DNA of 64,000 bases, from assembly GCF_000024465.1 (NCBI RefSeq), contig NC_014010.1:2145001-2209000 (forward strand), given 5' to 3'. Under the pieces are notes generated by a model that saw only the letters and a program-made list of their open reading frames with translations, was not told where the DNA came from and did no database searches. Both the position numbers and the translations under genes were made by a program. Below are positions 62,719 through 64,000 of this stretch, piece after piece; the first letter of the stretch is position 1; each line of letters begins with the position of its first letter. This DNA comes from Candidatus Puniceispirillum marinum IMCC1322. Lineage in GTDB: Bacteria; Pseudomonadota; Alphaproteobacteria; Puniceispirillales; Puniceispirillaceae.

Positions 62719-64000
62719 ATGAAAACATCATTTGATTACATTATTATTGGCGCTGGCTCGGCAGGATGTGTGCTGGCTGACAAGCTCAGCGCCGATGGCC
62801 GTCATTCTGTATTATTGCTGGAGTCGGGTCCGTCCGATGATCGCTTTTGGATACGTGCGCCAATCGGCTATGGCATGTCTTTTTATGATCGTAATGTGAA
62901 TTGGCGATTTTCAACAATGCCCGAACCCGGCCTTGATGGTCGCAAGATATATTGGCCGCGTGGCCGTGTGCTTGGCGGGTCAAGTTCGATCAACGCGCTG
63001 GTCTATCATCGCGGCGTTGCGGCAGATTATGATGACTGGGCGGCGGCAGGCAATCCGGGGTGGGACTATCAATCAGTCAAACCGGTTTTTGACGCTTTTG
63101 AACAAATGGTCGATGCCAAAGACAAAGTCAAAAATGCCGACGGCAAACTAACAGTCTCTGACCCATCTTCGAGTTTGCATCCGATGAAAGACGATTTCTT
63201 TGCCATGTGCGAGCAAAGTCAGACCCCGTTTGATCGCACCCCGTCACAGTCAGGCGAGGGCATATCGTCTTATTTGATCACAACCCGTAATGGCAAAAGA
63301 TGCTCAAGCGCGGTGGCTTTTCTGCATCCCGCGCTAAAGCGCAAAAACCTGACGGTGATGACGAATATTGATGCTGAACGCATTCTGTTTCAGGGCAAGC
63401 GTGCCAGCGCGGTGCTGTGCAGATATAAGGGCGCGCAGATAACCTTTAGTGCTAATCGCGAGATCATTCTGTCGGCAGGTGCGGTTAAATCCCCACAATT
63501 GCTTCAGGTGTCGGGGATTGGTCCAGGCAAGGTTCTGCGTGCGGCTGGCGTTACGGTCAAAATAGATCATCCGCATGTTGGCATGAATATGCAGGATCAT
63601 CTTGGCATCAATTATTATTTCAAGGCGAACAAGCCGACCTTAAATAATGTGCTGGGACGTTGGTCAGGGCGTATTATGGCGGGTATCAAATATGTTCTGC
63701 GTAGATCTGGCCCGCTTTCATTGAGCGTAAATCAGATTGGTGGGCTGGTCAAAACAGATCCCAGTTTGGCGGTGGCAGATGCGCAGATATATGCCAATCC
63801 GGTGAGCTATCAGATTAAATTTCATAATGAGCGTCCACTGTTAAAGCCGGATGCGTTTCCTGGTTTCATCCTTGGTTTCAATAGCTGTCGGCCAGCCAGC
63901 ACAGGCACGATTACAATCACGTCTGAAAAGGCCTCTACGCCACCGCATATTCTGGGCAATTATATGACCCACCAAAAGGATATTGATGATGTTGTGAAGA
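62719..64000 (+). CDS. GMC oxidoreductase (choline dehydrogenase-like), 3' end outside window
   Basis: 427 residues are visible and the frame runs off the right edge. The FAD site is FDYIIIGAGSAGCVLADKLS, followed by WPRGRVLGGSSSINALVYHR (GMC signature 1) and SAGAVKSPQLLQVSGIGPGK (signature 2). NMQDHLGINYYFKA and CRPASTGTITITSE are further family blocks. Substrate could be choline or another alcohol such as polyethylene glycol; the C-terminal catalytic His-Asn is not in the window. Upstream of it is the inverted repeat at 62630-62666. Confidence 0.88.
   Translation, partial: MKTSFDYIIIGAGSAGCVLADKLSADGRHSVLLLESGPSDDRFWIRAPIGYGMSFYDRNVNWRFSTMPEPGLDGRKIYWPRGRVLGGSSSINALVYHRGVAADYDDWAAAGNPGWDYQSVKPVFDAFEQMVDAKDKVKNADGKLTVSDPSSSLHPMKDDFFAMCEQSQTPFDRTPSQSGEGISSYLITTRNGKRCSSAVAFLHPALKRKNLTVMTNIDAERILFQGKRASAVLCRYKGAQITFSANREIILSAGAVKSPQLLQVSGIGPGKVLRAAGVTVKIDHPHVGMNMQDHLGINYYFKANKPTLNNVLGRWSGRIMAGIKYVLRRSGPLSLSVNQIGGLVKTDPSLAVADAQIYANPVSYQIKFHNERPLLKPDAFPGFILGFNSCRPASTGTITITSEKASTPPHILGNYMTHQKDIDDVVK

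Overview
The window looks like chromosomal DNA of a marine-type alphaproteobacterium. The protein styles and gene pairings recall the SAR116 (Puniceispirillum-like) group, but that assignment is inference from family resemblance only. Supporting signs are the MarR-EPS regulator next to a NusG paralogue, a DinB with an N-terminal zinc ribbon, a complete Entner-Doudoroff operon, the thiD-O-S-G-E-F arrangement, sulfopyruvate decarboxylase subunits, and accessory proteins of the CO-dehydrogenase/xanthine-dehydrogenase type. Base composition is moderate, with a visibly AT-richer stretch at about 11.8-21 kb. Genes are tightly packed, with many ATGA/TAATG overlaps. I saw no rRNA, tRNA, transposase, integrase or CRISPR array.

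Layout: (1) 0-6.3 kb, minus strand: sulfopyruvate decarboxylase (comDE), pterin carbinolamine dehydratase, UDP-glucuronate 4-epimerase, ArsH, three uncharacterised envelope-type proteins and an SDR. (2) 6.4-7 kb: a cupin gene with a strong dyad operator over its promoter. (3) 7-28.7 kb: a surface-polysaccharide locus. It holds a WecA/MraY-like initiating transferase, an O-antigen ligase-like protein, a MarR-EPS regulator and an RfaH-like NusG paralogue behind a structured leader. It continues with a TviB-type UDP-HexNAc dehydrogenase, a PglK-like ABC flippase, several glycosyltransferases, the GDP-fucose genes fcl and gmd, an asparagine-synthase-type amidotransferase, a small PglC-like phosphoglycosyltransferase, a CapD/WbpM dehydratase and ManC.

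(4) 28.7-37.05 kb, minus strand: one thiamine operon behind a promoter and a canonical TPP riboswitch. Its order is thiD-thiO-thiS-thiG-thiE-thiF-thiY-tenA(Cys-to-Ser)-tenA-thiZ-thiX, combining thiazole synthesis with import and salvage of a pyrimidine precursor; thiC is not in the window. (5) 37-43.6 kb: a GAF protein, a TSUP permease, DinB, glutaryl-CoA dehydrogenase, and MocA/XdhC divergent from CoxG. (6) 43.9-49.5 kb: glk-zwf-pgl-edd-eda, taking glucose to pyruvate plus glyceraldehyde-3-phosphate. (7) 49.5-64 kb: a mixed region with an MFS carrier, a Gfo/Idh oxidoreductase, a DUF4396 membrane protein, Ppx, YaiI, a 54-residue DUF2256 protein, arsenate reductase with an aquaporin, an MFS drug exporter, TypA, an NfeD/stomatin pair, PyrE, a split YeeE/YedE pair and a truncated GMC oxidoreductase.

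The strongest leads are regulatory and paralogue-related. They are the perfect 7-1-7 palindrome followed by an ops-like leader in front of the MarR-EPS/RfaH-like pair, the 8-7-8 dyad over the cupin promoter, a second TenA whose nucleophilic cysteine is serine, two unrelated initiating transferases in one polysaccharide locus, and a possible uronamide pathway (TviB plus an AsnB-like enzyme). Starts were chosen from Shine-Dalgarno-like sequences, overlaps and family N-termini. No database search was possible.
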